Source: Butyrivibrio proteoclasticus (lineage in GTDB: Bacteria; Bacillota; Clostridia; Lachnospirales; Lachnospiraceae). Taken from it: a stretch of 64,000 nt of DNA. The notes under the pieces were generated by a model. That model worked only from the letters and a program-made list of their open reading frames with translations, was not told where the DNA came from and ran no database searches. Position numbers and translations under genes: made by a program. Below, one piece after another: positions 50,197 through 59,244 of the stretch (position 1 is the stretch's first letter; every line of letters begins with the position of its first letter). The stretch is from positions 1 to 64,000 of the forward strand of contig NZ_FOXO01000004.1 in the NCBI RefSeq assembly GCF_900115735.1. Reading direction: 5' to 3'.

Positions 50197-52485
50197 TTAC
50201 TTTGCAAACAATGTTTTGAACTTTGTCTTAAGATCATACCACATTGGTGATGCAATAAAGATTGATGAATATGTACCACAAACAACACCAACCATAAGTG
50301 GAAGTGCAAATGCCTTAATGTCTGCTACGCCAAATACATAAAGGGCAGCTACAGTGAAGAATGTTGTTGCTGAAGTAAAGATACTTCTTGTAACTGTCTG
50401 AGCTACACTGCCATTAACAAGCTCTGCTTCTTCTTTTCTGTTTGTTGCATTGTGAAGGTTCTCACGGATACGATCGAATGTAACGATTGTATCGTTGATT
50501 GAGTAACCTACAATTGTAAGTATAACAGCGATGAATGTGCTACCTACTGAAAGTCTTGTAAGGGCATATGCTGTAACAACTACTAAAGCATCATGTGCAA
50601 GAGCTATAATTGCTGCTGCACCAAACTTGATATCCTTAAATCTGATCCATATATATATAAGCATAAGGACAAGGGCAACAAGAAGCGCCTTAACAGCACT
50701 GGATCTCATCTCTCCACTGATTGTTGAGCTGATTGTCTCAGCTGCAATATTATCAGCAGAAACTCCATAGTTGTTCTCAAGAACTTCCTCAACTGCTTCT
50801 CTCTGAGAAACATTAAGAGTTGATGTCTTAAAGATTACCTGATTTGTGCCAGATACTGTCTGGATCTGAATCTCATTGATTCCTGCAGCGCTCTTGATAT
50901 CATTTGCTACTGTGCTCTCAAGCTCAGCAAGCTCATAAGATCTGTCAAAAGTAACTGTTGTTGATGTACCACCAACGAAGTCAAGGCTGTAGTTGAATGC
51001 ACCCTTTCCTGCTGATGCGTTAACTGCCATTGTAATGATACCAACTACAAGTACTGCACATGAAACGAGATAGAATATTCTTCTCTTTCCAACGAAATCA
51101 AATTTCTTAACTGCCTTTGCCTTACCGTAGAGAACAGGATTCTCAAGTCCAAGGCCATAAAGTATTGAAGTAATAAGTCTTGTAACTACAAGAGCTGTGA
51201 ACATTGAAAGGATGATACCAAGCATAAGAGTCTCAGCAAATCCTTTTATTGAACCGGTTCCACCAATTCTAAGAACGATAGCTACGATAAGAGTTGTGAT
51301 GTTACCGTCAAGGATTGATGAAAGAGCCTTGTTGTAACCGTTCTTTCTAGCTTCATCAACTATCTTACCGGCAGCGAGCTCTTCTTTGATTCTGGAGAAA
51401 ACAAGTACGTTAGCATCAACCGCCATACCGATTGAAAGAATAATACCTGCAATACCAGGAAGAGTAAGTGTCATATCAAATGCGGAAAGAAGGAATACCA
51501 TAAGTCCGCAATAGAATGCAAGTGCAAGTGTAGCTGAAAAACCAAGGAGTCTGAAGATCACAATCATCAGCACTGCAATAAGCGCAAAACCAACTGCCGC
51601 TGCAATAAGTGATGTTCTGATGGCATTTGAACCAAGCTGAGCACCTACAACGTTTGATCTAAGTTCGTTAAGCTGAAGCTTAAGTCCACCGATTCTGATC
51701 ATAGAAGCAAGGTTCTGAGCCTCTTCAAATGAACTCATTCCTGTGATAACAGCCTTACCATCAGTTATCTCTGCCTGAACCTTAGGAACAGAAATGAACT
51801 GGCCGTCATAGTAGATACCGATTGTCTCTCCAGCTGCATAGGCTTTCTTAGTAGCCTCAGCAAAAGCTGTCTTACCCTCTTCTGTGAACTCAAGAGAAAC
51901 AACAGGCTCCTGTGAACCATATGAATCCTGCTGAGCTGCAGCCTGAGCAACTGATACCTGGTCTCCTGAAAGAACTATAGAACCATCTGCCTGAAGCTCT
52001 TCAAGTGTCTTGTTCAGAACGTAACCAAAAAGAATGTTACCTTCTTCATCAGTCTCAAGGCCGCCTTCTGCAGTAACTCCTGAGTGATATGTGTAGTTCT
52101 CATTACCTTCTGCATCAGTCTGAGCAATAAAGTAAAGATTACCTGGCTGTCCGAGATCCTCCAAGATTGCATTGGCATCTGAAACACCAGGAATCTCTAT
52201 ATTGATTCTGTTAGAACCTTCCTGATAAACAAGTGCCTCTGTGCTGTACTGATCTACACGCTGCTGAAGCTTGTAGATTGTATCAGACATATCCTCCTTA
52301 TCAGGATTCTCATCTCCAACAACTTCATAAGTGATGCTGACACCACCTGCAAGATCAAGTCCTAAATTAATACTGGATAAAGAACCTGACTTGTCTTCAC
52401 CGAGTCCATACACTGCTGAATATCCAACTCCCCCCAGCAGTAACAGAACGATGATAAGCGCTAAAACTGACTTTAAGCGTTTCAT
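50197..52485 (-). CDS. secDF: Fused protein-export membrane protein SecD-SecF
   Basis: A 762-aa fusion of SecD (about 1-460) and SecF (about 470-762), the RND-like proton-driven helper of Sec export. Each half has one N-terminal membrane helix, a periplasmic domain and five further helices. Signature parts are INLGLDLAGGVSITYEV (SecD start), GLPGIAGIILSIGMAVDANVLVFSR-type motif seen as PGIAGIILSIGMAVDANV, and in SecF SLDFVGGTSTTVTFD and VGYSINDTIVTFDRIREN. The ATG at 52485 has GGAGGATG upstream. It follows scfB after 23 bp, the conserved clostridial order scfA-scfB-secDF. Confidence 0.96.
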   Translation of the reverse strand: MKRLKSVLALIIVLLLLGGVGYSAVYGLGEDKSGSLSSINLGLDLAGGVSITYEVVGDENPDKEDMSDTIYKLQQRVDQYSTEALVYQEGSNRINIEIPGVSDANAILEDLGQPGNLYFIAQTDAEGNENYTYHSGVTAEGGLETDEEGNILFGYVLNKTLEELQADGSIVLSGDQVSVAQAAAQQDSYGSQEPVVSLEFTEEGKTAFAEATKKAYAAGETIGIYYDGQFISVPKVQAEITDGKAVITGMSSFEEAQNLASMIRIGGLKLQLNELRSNVVGAQLGSNAIRTSLIAAAVGFALIAVLMIVIFRLLGFSATLALAFYCGLMVFLLSAFDMTLTLPGIAGIILSIGMAVDANVLVFSRIKEELAAGKIVDEARKNGYNKALSSILDGNITTLIVAIVLRIGGTGSIKGFAETLMLGIILSMFTALVVTRLITSILYGLGLENPVLYGKAKAVKKFDFVGKRRIFYLVSCAVLVVGIITMAVNASAGKGAFNYSLDFVGGTSTTVTFDRSYELAELESTVANDIKSAAGINEIQIQTVSGTNQVIFKTSTLNVSQREAVEEVLENNYGVSADNIAAETISSTISGEMRSSAVKALLVALVLMLIYIWIRFKDIKFGAAAIIALAHDALVVVTAYALTRLSVGSTFIAVILTIVGYSINDTIVTFDRIRENLHNATNRKEEAELVNGSVAQTVTRSIFTSATTFFTVAALYVFGVADIKAFALPLMVGVVCGTYSSIFIASPMWYDLKTKFKTLFAK

Positions 52486-52508
52486 TGTAATACATCCTCC
52501 CATATAGC

Positions 52509-53939
52509 TTATTCGGCCATAGCCGCCTTTATCATAATCGCACACTCGATACGCTTTCTCTGAAGCTCACAACCGTGCTTATATGTCGTATTGATATTGC
52601 CATTGAAATTATAGGCGTTTGCAGCACATCCACCGCTGCAATAATATCTGGCAAAACATTTTTCACATTCAGGTCTTGAATAAACATTGCTCTTTTTGAA
52701 TGTCTCCTGAATGTCAGGTCTTGTAATACCTTCAAATACGTTACCCATAATGAAATCTTCATTACCAACGAACTGATGACAAGGATAAAGGTCTCCCCAT
52801 GGTGTAACTCCCAAATACTCACATCCTGAACCACATCCTGAAAGTCTCTTAGCTACGCAAGGGCCACCCTCAAGATCGATGTTGAAGTGGAAGAAATTAA
52901 AGCCTCTTCCCTCTTTCTGTCTCTCGAGATAGAACTTCGCAAGCTTGTCATACTCTTCGCAAAGCTTTGGAATATCCTCATCCTTTAATGAGTACCAATC
53001 CTCAGGCTTGGCAACTACAGGCTCAACTGAAATCTGTTTAAACCCAAGATCTGCAAGATGCTTAACATCCTCTGAAAAATCAAGATTATTGTGAGTAAAT
53101 GTACCTCTTACAAAGTATCTGAGCTGATGACGGCTCTCTGCAACTTTCTGGAACTTAGGAACTATCTCATCATAGCTTCCCTGTCCGCCGCGCTTAGGAC
53201 GCATTGCATCGTGAACTTCCTTACGTCCGTCAATAGAAAGGACAATATTGCCCATTTCCTTATTTACATACTCAAGAATCTCATCGTTTAAAAGAGTTCC
53301 GTTTGTTGTTATCGTGAAACGGAAATTCTTATTGTGTTCTTTTTCAATCTGGCGGCCGTACTCAACGATCTTTTTAACGACCTCCCAGTTCATAAGTGGC
53401 TCACCGCCAAAGAAATCTACTTCAAGATTTCTGCGATTTCCTGAATTCTTAACAAGGAAATCAAGTGCTGCCTTACCGACTTCTTCTGTCATGAGAGCTC
53501 TTCTTCCGTGATACTCTCCCTCATCGGCAAAACAATATTTACATCTGAGATTACAGTCATGTGCTATGTTAAGGCAAAGAGCCTTGATAACTGTCTCTCT
53601 GTTCTGGAATTCATCTACATAGTTCTCATATACATCATCAGTATAAAGAACCTGTGCCGCTCTGAGCTCTAAAAGTTCCTCAACTGCCTCTTTGATATCT
53701 TCTACAGAGTACTTATCTGTTATCTCTGAAAGCTTTTTAACTTCATCAAACAGCCATCCAAAATCCTCTTTTGAAGCTTCTTCCTGTCCGTCTGAAACTG
53801 CCGCTGTACCGTACTTGGCAGCAAGTTTCTCCTCTACAATATTAACTAAATCAAAAACAACATCATCAACAACGTGTACTGAACCGCTGTTAACATCCAG
53901 AACAATGTTATAACCGTTGTTCTTATAAGCGTGAATCAT
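52509..53939 (-). CDS. scfB: SCIFF peptide radical SAM maturase
   Basis: A 476-aa radical SAM/SPASM enzyme that makes Cys-to-Thr thioether bonds in the SCIFF peptide. An N-terminal RRE-like peptide-binding region (about 1-100) precedes the radical SAM core with CNLRCKYCFADEG (CxxxCxxC). SPASM cluster ligands follow in CGSGCEYLGVTPWGDLYPC and CEKCFARYYCSGGCAANAYN. The ATG at 53939 has TTAGGAG 6 nt upstream. The precursor gene lies just upstream behind a strong attenuator hairpin, and secDF follows. Confidence 0.97.
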   Translation of the reverse strand: MIHAYKNNGYNIVLDVNSGSVHVVDDVVFDLVNIVEEKLAAKYGTAAVSDGQEEASKEDFGWLFDEVKKLSEITDKYSVEDIKEAVEELLELRAAQVLYTDDVYENYVDEFQNRETVIKALCLNIAHDCNLRCKYCFADEGEYHGRRALMTEEVGKAALDFLVKNSGNRRNLEVDFFGGEPLMNWEVVKKIVEYGRQIEKEHNKNFRFTITTNGTLLNDEILEYVNKEMGNIVLSIDGRKEVHDAMRPKRGGQGSYDEIVPKFQKVAESRHQLRYFVRGTFTHNNLDFSEDVKHLADLGFKQISVEPVVAKPEDWYSLKDEDIPKLCEEYDKLAKFYLERQKEGRGFNFFHFNIDLEGGPCVAKRLSGCGSGCEYLGVTPWGDLYPCHQFVGNEDFIMGNVFEGITRPDIQETFKKSNVYSRPECEKCFARYYCSGGCAANAYNFNGNINTTYKHGCELQRKRIECAIMIKAAMAE

Positions 53940-53973
53940 AAAATCTCCTAAAACTAAACTCTGCGAGTTGTGC

Positions 53974-54003
53974 AAAAACTAGGCAGCGGCCTCGGCCGCT
54001 GCC
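53974..54003 (-). terminator. Attenuating terminator between scfA and scfB
   Basis: GGCAGCGGCC/GGCCGCTGCC is a perfect 10-bp GC-rich stem with a 2-nt spacer, followed on the minus strand by TAGTTTTTG. It lies 41 bp after the scfA stop codon and 34 bp before the scfB start. It would let the precursor be made in excess of its maturase. Confidence 0.9.
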
Positions 54004-54044
54004 CGATAACTTAATCCTACAAAACCAATATTCTTCCAGTTAGA

Positions 54045-54191
54045 TTACTTGCTGAGCTGCTCGCAACTCTGGTTTCCTACTGTGCATGATGTCTTGCATG
54101 CTGACTGGCATGATGTCTGGCACTCGCCACATCCGCCCTTTTTCATTGACTCTTTAAGATTTCTTGTTACTAATGACTTTACGTGCTTCAT
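54045..54191 (-). CDS. scfA: SCIFF ribosomally made thioether peptide precursor
   Basis: A 48-aa peptide with six cysteines in its C-terminal half (positions 21, 24, 28, 32, 36 and 43), the six-Cys-in-forty-five pattern that names the family. The leader MKHVKSLVTRNLKESMKKGG is followed by the Cys/Thr/Ser-rich core, in which threonines (T26, T34, T37) may accept thioether bonds. The start follows AGGAGG by 7 nt. Its maturase gene is directly downstream. The mature role is not known for any member of the family. Confidence 0.97.
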   Translation of the reverse strand: MKHVKSLVTRNLKESMKKGGCGECQTSCQSACKTSCTVGNQSCEQLSK

Positions 54192-54248
54192 AAATTGCCT
54201 CCTACTTGAAATGTGAACTGTTCCACTTTCGAGTTTTTACATCGACCT

Positions 54249-54254
54249 AGTATA
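54249..54254 (-). promoter_or_regulatory. Candidate scfA promoter (extended -10)
   Basis: TGGTATACT is an extended -10 (TG-n-TATACT) about 58 bp before the scfA ATG and just after the stop codon of the CorC-type gene. The -35 region is poor. Confidence 0.55.
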
Positions 54255-54272
54255 CCATATATTGGTAAATTA

Positions 54273-55553
54273 TTAAAGTGTTTCTTTTGCATCCTCTTTT
54301 GTGACATTATTAGCAGTTAACAGAACTTTGGTAATTCTGTTTCGCTTTATTCCACGGGCAGTTAGCGTAATACCATTATCTAATGTAACGGTCTCACCAT
54401 ATCCCGGCAGTCTGTCAAGCTTTTCGATCATAAGTCCGCCTATGGAATCATAATCTTCAGAATCAAGTTCTGTCCCAAGAGCATCATTTATATCATCAAG
54501 CTTCACGTTTCCTTCGACAAGATACTTATTGCCGCCTACATGTCTTATGAGTTCATCCTCATCAGAATCATACTCATCTCTGATCTCGCCTACGATTTCT
54601 TCAAGAAGGTCCTCCAAAGTGATCATTCCGACTGTAGTTCCGTACTCCGAAAGGACAAAAGCAACGTTCTGGCTTCTTTCTCTCATTTCCATGAGAAGAT
54701 CGGCAGTCTTTTTATACTCATATGTATAATAAGCTTTTCTGAGGCAGTCCTTTATCTTAAAATTATCCTTATCCTGAATAAGGACCAGATCTTTCACATT
54801 TATCAGACCAATAATATTGTCCTGATCTCCGCCTTCATAAACAGGAATTCTGGTGTACATATCCTCGCGAAAGACTTTCATAACCTCACTGTAATCAGCA
54901 TCTGAGCTGACACAGCACATATCAATTCTCGGAATCATGATATCTTTTGCATGAGCATCACTAAAATCAAATACGTTGTAAATGATTTCTTTTTCTCCGC
55001 TCTCAATCACACCATCCTCATGACTGACATCCACATAAGTCTTAAGTTCTGTTTCAGTCATGGTCTGCTTGTTTTTAATATCAATCCTGAACAACTTCAA
55101 AATCAGGGTAGCAACACCATTTATGATAAAGCTGAAAGGATGAATTATGGCCATGATAAATAAAATAACATTCACATACCACAGTGACATTTTCTCCGCA
55201 TAGGCAGTTGCTACCGTTTTAGGAATAATCTCTCCAAAAATCAGTACGATCAAAGTCAATACTCCGGTACCAATGCCAATCGCAAAACTGCCAAACACAT
55301 CCGTAACATAAACTGTCATCAAAGCAGATGCACTAAGATTGACAATATTGTTGCCAATCAGAATCGCAGACAATATTTTTTGAGTGTCTTCGCAAATTGA
55401 AAGAACTCTTTTTGCCCGCTTGTTCCCTTCATCAGAAAGGGATTTCATTTTCACCTTGTTAACAGTCATAAAAGCTGTTTCAGCAGATGAAAAAAACGCA
55501 GATAACAAAACAAGTACAATTAATACTGCGAGCTGTATCGCGTGTGTATCCAA
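54273..55553 (-). CDS. CorC/HlyC-family membrane protein (DUF21-CBS)
   Basis: A 426-aa protein with an N-terminal DUF21/CNNM membrane domain (about 1-185: LVLLSAFFSSAETAFMTV, NNIVNLSASALMTVY, IFGEIIPKTVA), a CBS pair (about 205-330: AKDIMIPRIDMCCV and GTTVGMITLEDLLEEIVGEI) and a C-terminal CorC/HlyC domain. Relatives such as MpfA act in magnesium efflux; the haemolysin name is historical. It starts with TTG, 5 nt after AGGAGG. It precedes scfA on the same strand and follows rhaM by 12 bp. Confidence 0.94.
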   Translation of the reverse strand: MDTHAIQLAVLIVLVLLSAFFSSAETAFMTVNKVKMKSLSDEGNKRAKRVLSICEDTQKILSAILIGNNIVNLSASALMTVYVTDVFGSFAIGIGTGVLTLIVLIFGEIIPKTVATAYAEKMSLWYVNVILFIMAIIHPFSFIINGVATLILKLFRIDIKNKQTMTETELKTYVDVSHEDGVIESGEKEIIYNVFDFSDAHAKDIMIPRIDMCCVSSDADYSEVMKVFREDMYTRIPVYEGGDQDNIIGLINVKDLVLIQDKDNFKIKDCLRKAYYTYEYKKTADLLMEMRERSQNVAFVLSEYGTTVGMITLEDLLEEIVGEIRDEYDSDEDELIRHVGGNKYLVEGNVKLDDINDALGTELDSEDYDSIGGLMIEKLDRLPGYGETVTLDNGITLTARGIKRNRITKVLLTANNVTKEDAKETL

Positions 55554-55565
55554 AACTTCCTCCTA

Positions 55566-55880
55566 TCAATCCAAATGAAATACCGGATGAAGATCGATAG
55601 CTACCGGGCTGTTGTCCGGATTGGTTTCCATAATATCAGCCATAAAATCCCACCATTTGCGATTAATAGCTGTATCAGCGCCTTTAGCCCAAAGCTCTTC
55701 ATCCTCTATTTCAATATAGCCATAGAGAATATCTGTCTCTTCATCAAGGAATATGCTGTAGTTGCGTCCACCATGCTCATGAATCATTTCCTGCATTTCA
55801 GGCCACAACTCATTGTGTCTCTTCTCGTATTCCTTTTCCATCCCCTTGTAAAGCTTCATTTTAAAACCTTTTCTGATCAT
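55566..55880 (-). CDS. rhaM: L-rhamnose mutarotase
   Basis: A 104-aa dimeric alpha/beta-barrel (YiiL/RhaM) protein that interconverts the anomers of L-rhamnose. The family hallmarks are the N-terminal FKMKLYKGMEKEYEKRHNELW with the catalytic His, the central YSIFLDEETDILYGYIEIED, and the C-terminal WWDFMADIM plus LHPVFHLD. No rhaA, rhaB or rhaD gene is nearby, so it is an orphan, placed between hisS and the CorC-type gene. Some relatives have no proven sugar. Confidence 0.93.
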   Translation of the reverse strand: MIRKGFKMKLYKGMEKEYEKRHNELWPEMQEMIHEHGGRNYSIFLDEETDILYGYIEIEDEELWAKGADTAINRKWWDFMADIMETNPDNSPVAIDLHPVFHLD

Positions 55881-55942
55881 ACCTTCTTACTCCCCTTATA
55901 TTTTATTCATACAGCCAATGGCCGTTTTTGGCAAAAGACATA

Positions 55943-57208
55943 TTAATTAAGCGGATTGAGATAGAATTCCTTCACATCCTCATATCCCTGCTCCAAAAGC
56001 TGCTGTTTCTGGAACTTCTTGTTCTTATTCATACGAACAACCAGTACCTGATTGCCTTCAAGTCGCTCTTTCTGAGCCTCCGAAATAATCTCGGAAAGTC
56101 TCTCTCCTTTGATTCCCTTTTCAATAAGGAATGCCTGTTTTTTGCTCTCTCCCGGAATCTTAAAACCTTCATCCATCATGATCATGATGATTCGCTCAAA
56201 ACCAATTGAAAAGCCACATGCAGGAGTATCCTGACCGAGGAACTTTCCAACCATCTTGTCATAACGTCCGCCGCCACCGCAGCTTCCGCCGTACTGAGGC
56301 ATTGATACTTCGAAAATAGTACCTGTATAATATGACATTCCTCTTACAAGTGTAGGATCAAATACCATTTCAAACTGAGCTGTCTTGGTCGCATCAACAC
56401 TTGTGATGATCTCTTCAAGGCTCTCTCTTACCTCTGTGTCAAGGAAGTCACCAAGTTTTTCAGCAATTATCTTAAGACCAGAAATGTCTGTTTTGCCCTC
56501 AACGCTTCTGAACAGATCAAGGTATTTGTCAATTGCTGCTCTTTCAAAGCCTTCTTTTTCAAGCTCTTCAGAGACACCATCGATACCGATTTTATCCATC
56601 TTATCAAGAGTTATAAATACGTCATCATAGCTTTCCTCAGGAAATCCACTATATGCTGCCATAGCCTTTAAAATACGGCGCTCATTTATTCTTATCTTAA
56701 AATCCTTAAATCCAAGTCTTCCAAGAGTTGTAGTGGTAGCAAGGATAAGCTCTATCTCTGCAAGGTTGGTAGCCTCACCAAGAATATCAATATCACACTG
56801 CATAAACTGACGATATCTACCTTTCTGAGGTCTGTCAGCTCTCCATACATTGCCCATCTGAAGTGCTTTAAATGGAGAAGGAAGCTCGCTTGCATGATTT
56901 GCATAAAAACGAACAAGAGGAACTGTAAGGTCATATCTAAGACCGGAATCTGTTAGATCATTCTCCTCTTTAGCAGTCGCTAAATTAAGCTTTTCTCCTC
57001 TTTTCATAACTTTGAAAATAAGCTTTTCGTTTTCTCCACCCTGCTTACTGTTAAGATTTGCAAGTGATTCAACACAAGGTGTCTCTATAGAAGTAAAACC
57101 AAATTCTGCATAAGTCTTTTTTATAACTCCAATGCAGTAATCTCTAAGCTGCATTTCTGAAGGCAGAATATCCTTCATGCCGGTAACCGGTTTCTTAATA
57201 AGTGCCAT
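55943..57208 (-). CDS. hisS: Histidyl-tRNA synthetase
   Basis: A 421-aa class II synthetase. The N-terminus MALIKKPVTGMKDILPSE is normal; motif 1 surrounds FTSIETPCVESL, motif 2 is NVWRADRPQKGRYRQFMQCDID, and motif 3 is GFSIGFERIIMIM. The histidine-specific loop LVRGMSYYTGTIFE (HisA block) is present. The anticodon-binding domain (about 330-421) is complete. It is followed by rhaM after a 62-bp gap with no strong terminator. Confidence 0.97.
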   Translation of the reverse strand: MALIKKPVTGMKDILPSEMQLRDYCIGVIKKTYAEFGFTSIETPCVESLANLNSKQGGENEKLIFKVMKRGEKLNLATAKEENDLTDSGLRYDLTVPLVRFYANHASELPSPFKALQMGNVWRADRPQKGRYRQFMQCDIDILGEATNLAEIELILATTTTLGRLGFKDFKIRINERRILKAMAAYSGFPEESYDDVFITLDKMDKIGIDGVSEELEKEGFERAAIDKYLDLFRSVEGKTDISGLKIIAEKLGDFLDTEVRESLEEIITSVDATKTAQFEMVFDPTLVRGMSYYTGTIFEVSMPQYGGSCGGGGRYDKMVGKFLGQDTPACGFSIGFERIIMIMMDEGFKIPGESKKQAFLIEKGIKGERLSEIISEAQKERLEGNQVLVVRMNKNKKFQKQQLLEQGYEDVKEFYLNPLN

Positions 57209-57285
57209 AAATAACCATCCTTAATCCTTGAAATAATAATAAACACGAAATATTTTACACTTACCACATTTTCTTTGCAATGGCT

Positions 57286-59244
57286 TTAAGAATTGTGCTC
57301 TTTTATAAACTGTATAAAGCTTTCTCTGGGCATTGGCCTTGCATAAAAGAACCCCTGAACATGATCACAGCCAAGCCTGATTATCTGCTTAGCCTGCTCT
57401 GCAGTTTCAACGCCTTCAGCCACAATTTCTTTTCCCAAAGACTTAATGATCTTTATCATGTTTAACATGACCATATATGATGTCTCTGAATCAAGTGCTG
57501 ATTGAACAATACTCTTATCAAGTTTAAAAAGCTTTAGTGGAAGCAAGGCCATTCTTGAAAGATTGGAATATCCGGTTCCAAAATCATCCATGGAAAAAGT
57601 AATCCCGGCCTTAAGAAGTTTGCCAAGATTCATATCCATAACATCGGTGATATCTTTTTCCCAGGTCTCAGTTATCTCAAGATTTATATGTTTGGAATCA
57701 ACATTGTATTTTTTCAATGTGCCAAGTATATTTTCTGCCAGATTAGTCTGAATGCAATCAACTATAGACAGATTAACCTCCACATATTCTATTCCGTAGT
57801 CCGTGATTCCCGTTGAGGAAATCATCTCACAGACGTTCTCAAGCACATAGCGGTCAATTTCAAGAACACTTCCGTTTCTCTCAGCAACCGGCATGAATAC
57901 TGCAGGCGAAATAAATCCAAGTTTAGGATCCTTTAGACGCACGAGCGCTTCGCAGGATGTAAATTTCCCATCTGAAGGAGAAAAAATCGGCTGATAATAG
58001 ACATCCAAAAGCCCGTCTTCGAGAGCCCTTTTGACTATTCCATCAATCTTCTTATCATGTTCAACATATTTAAGATTCAGTTCTGACAACCTTAAAACAT
58101 CCCTGTTATGCCTAAGAAGTGCTTTTTGCATAACACTCCATATCTCATTAAACCTTTCAAGGGAGTCTGCTTCACTTGGAAATCCCAGAGCGCATGGACT
58201 CTGAAAAAGCTTAACTTCATTATTTTTTAAAATCCATTGGTCTTTAAACCTTATCTTAATCTGCTCTGCAGTTTTTTTAATTACAGCATCATCCGGATCT
58301 GCATCCGGGATCAGCAGGATAAATGTGCTGTCAAATGGGTAAAAAAGACTTCCGTCAGGGCACAATTTCTTTAGATAGTCTGATATCTGTCTAAGGAGTT
58401 CAGATGATGTTTCAACTGATTCTTCGCTAAGAAACACATCGAGTTTATCCACATACACTCCCAAGAGCGAAAATGTCTTTTTCTGCAACAGATTCGTAGA
58501 AATCGTGAACTCAAGAGCTTTCTTAGTTCCTGCCCCTGAAGTCAGATCTACAAATTCACTGGGATTTTGGAATGTGTAAACACACAGCAAAAGAGCTATC
58601 GATACTGAAAATTCAAATATAGAGCTGGATCTTGTCAGTATCCTTATGGGAATGCCTGCTGCCATAAGTAAATAGTAGACCACCAGAGCTACCTGTTTTT
58701 CACTGCTAAAAGATTTTTTGTACTTAATGATAAGGTAAGCTGCAAAAATCAAGTAAACCCATACACTCAGATATATTATTACGCCCTGAGGATATATATA
58801 TCTGGTATCCGCATTTTCATCGAACCTATAAAAGAAATCAGTAAATATACTACTAAAGATAAATAAAAAAGAACAAAGCGTCGGAAGCACAAAAACAGTC
58901 TTTTTTACAAAGCCTTGTATTTCAATTCGAAAAATGGCAAGTCCATAGAGAACAGACAAAAACGGCATTGTATAAATGCATAGTTTCTCAAGCATTACCA
59001 GCACACAGACCGTTTGGTAACCAAGAGACATTTTGGCAAAATCAGACTGTATCCATACTTTGTGTATGAGGCCCAACAGGCTCATGCAAAAAGCATTAAA
59101 AAGCAGCCCTCCAAATATGTCATTTTGCCTGCTGTAATAATGTTCTCCGAATACATGCACAAAAACAGTAATAAAAAGAACCACCATAGAGCATAATGCA
59201 AAGCATATTTCGTAGTTTTGTGGATTTGTTAATAAATTCATCAT
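57286..59244 (-). CDS. Membrane EAL phosphodiesterase with degenerate GGDEF
   Basis: A 652-aa protein. Seven or eight membrane helices fill residues 1-230. A GGDEF-like domain (about 250-370) has lost its signature (PFDSTF at that place). The EAL domain (about 390-652) keeps CEALVRL, EVNLSIVDC, LEITETWEKD, MDDFGTGYSNLS, FKLDKSI and AEGVET, so c-di-GMP hydrolysis is likely. Its ATG overlaps the upstream gene's stop codon in the sequence TGATG, a sign of translational coupling. The pair may work as a heteromer in which only this member is catalytic. Confidence 0.92.
   Translation of the reverse strand: MMNLLTNPQNYEICFALCSMVVLFITVFVHVFGEHYYSRQNDIFGGLLFNAFCMSLLGLIHKVWIQSDFAKMSLGYQTVCVLVMLEKLCIYTMPFLSVLYGLAIFRIEIQGFVKKTVFVLPTLCSFLFIFSSIFTDFFYRFDENADTRYIYPQGVIIYLSVWVYLIFAAYLIIKYKKSFSSEKQVALVVYYLLMAAGIPIRILTRSSSIFEFSVSIALLLCVYTFQNPSEFVDLTSGAGTKKALEFTISTNLLQKKTFSLLGVYVDKLDVFLSEESVETSSELLRQISDYLKKLCPDGSLFYPFDSTFILLIPDADPDDAVIKKTAEQIKIRFKDQWILKNNEVKLFQSPCALGFPSEADSLERFNEIWSVMQKALLRHNRDVLRLSELNLKYVEHDKKIDGIVKRALEDGLLDVYYQPIFSPSDGKFTSCEALVRLKDPKLGFISPAVFMPVAERNGSVLEIDRYVLENVCEMISSTGITDYGIEYVEVNLSIVDCIQTNLAENILGTLKKYNVDSKHINLEITETWEKDITDVMDMNLGKLLKAGITFSMDDFGTGYSNLSRMALLPLKLFKLDKSIVQSALDSETSYMVMLNMIKIIKSLGKEIVAEGVETAEQAKQIIRLGCDHVQGFFYARPMPRESFIQFIKEHNS

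Noticed and set aside
55905..55936. GCCAA/TTGGC inverted repeat between hisS and rhaM.
   Set aside because: Only 5-bp arms and no T tract, so it does not qualify as a terminator.
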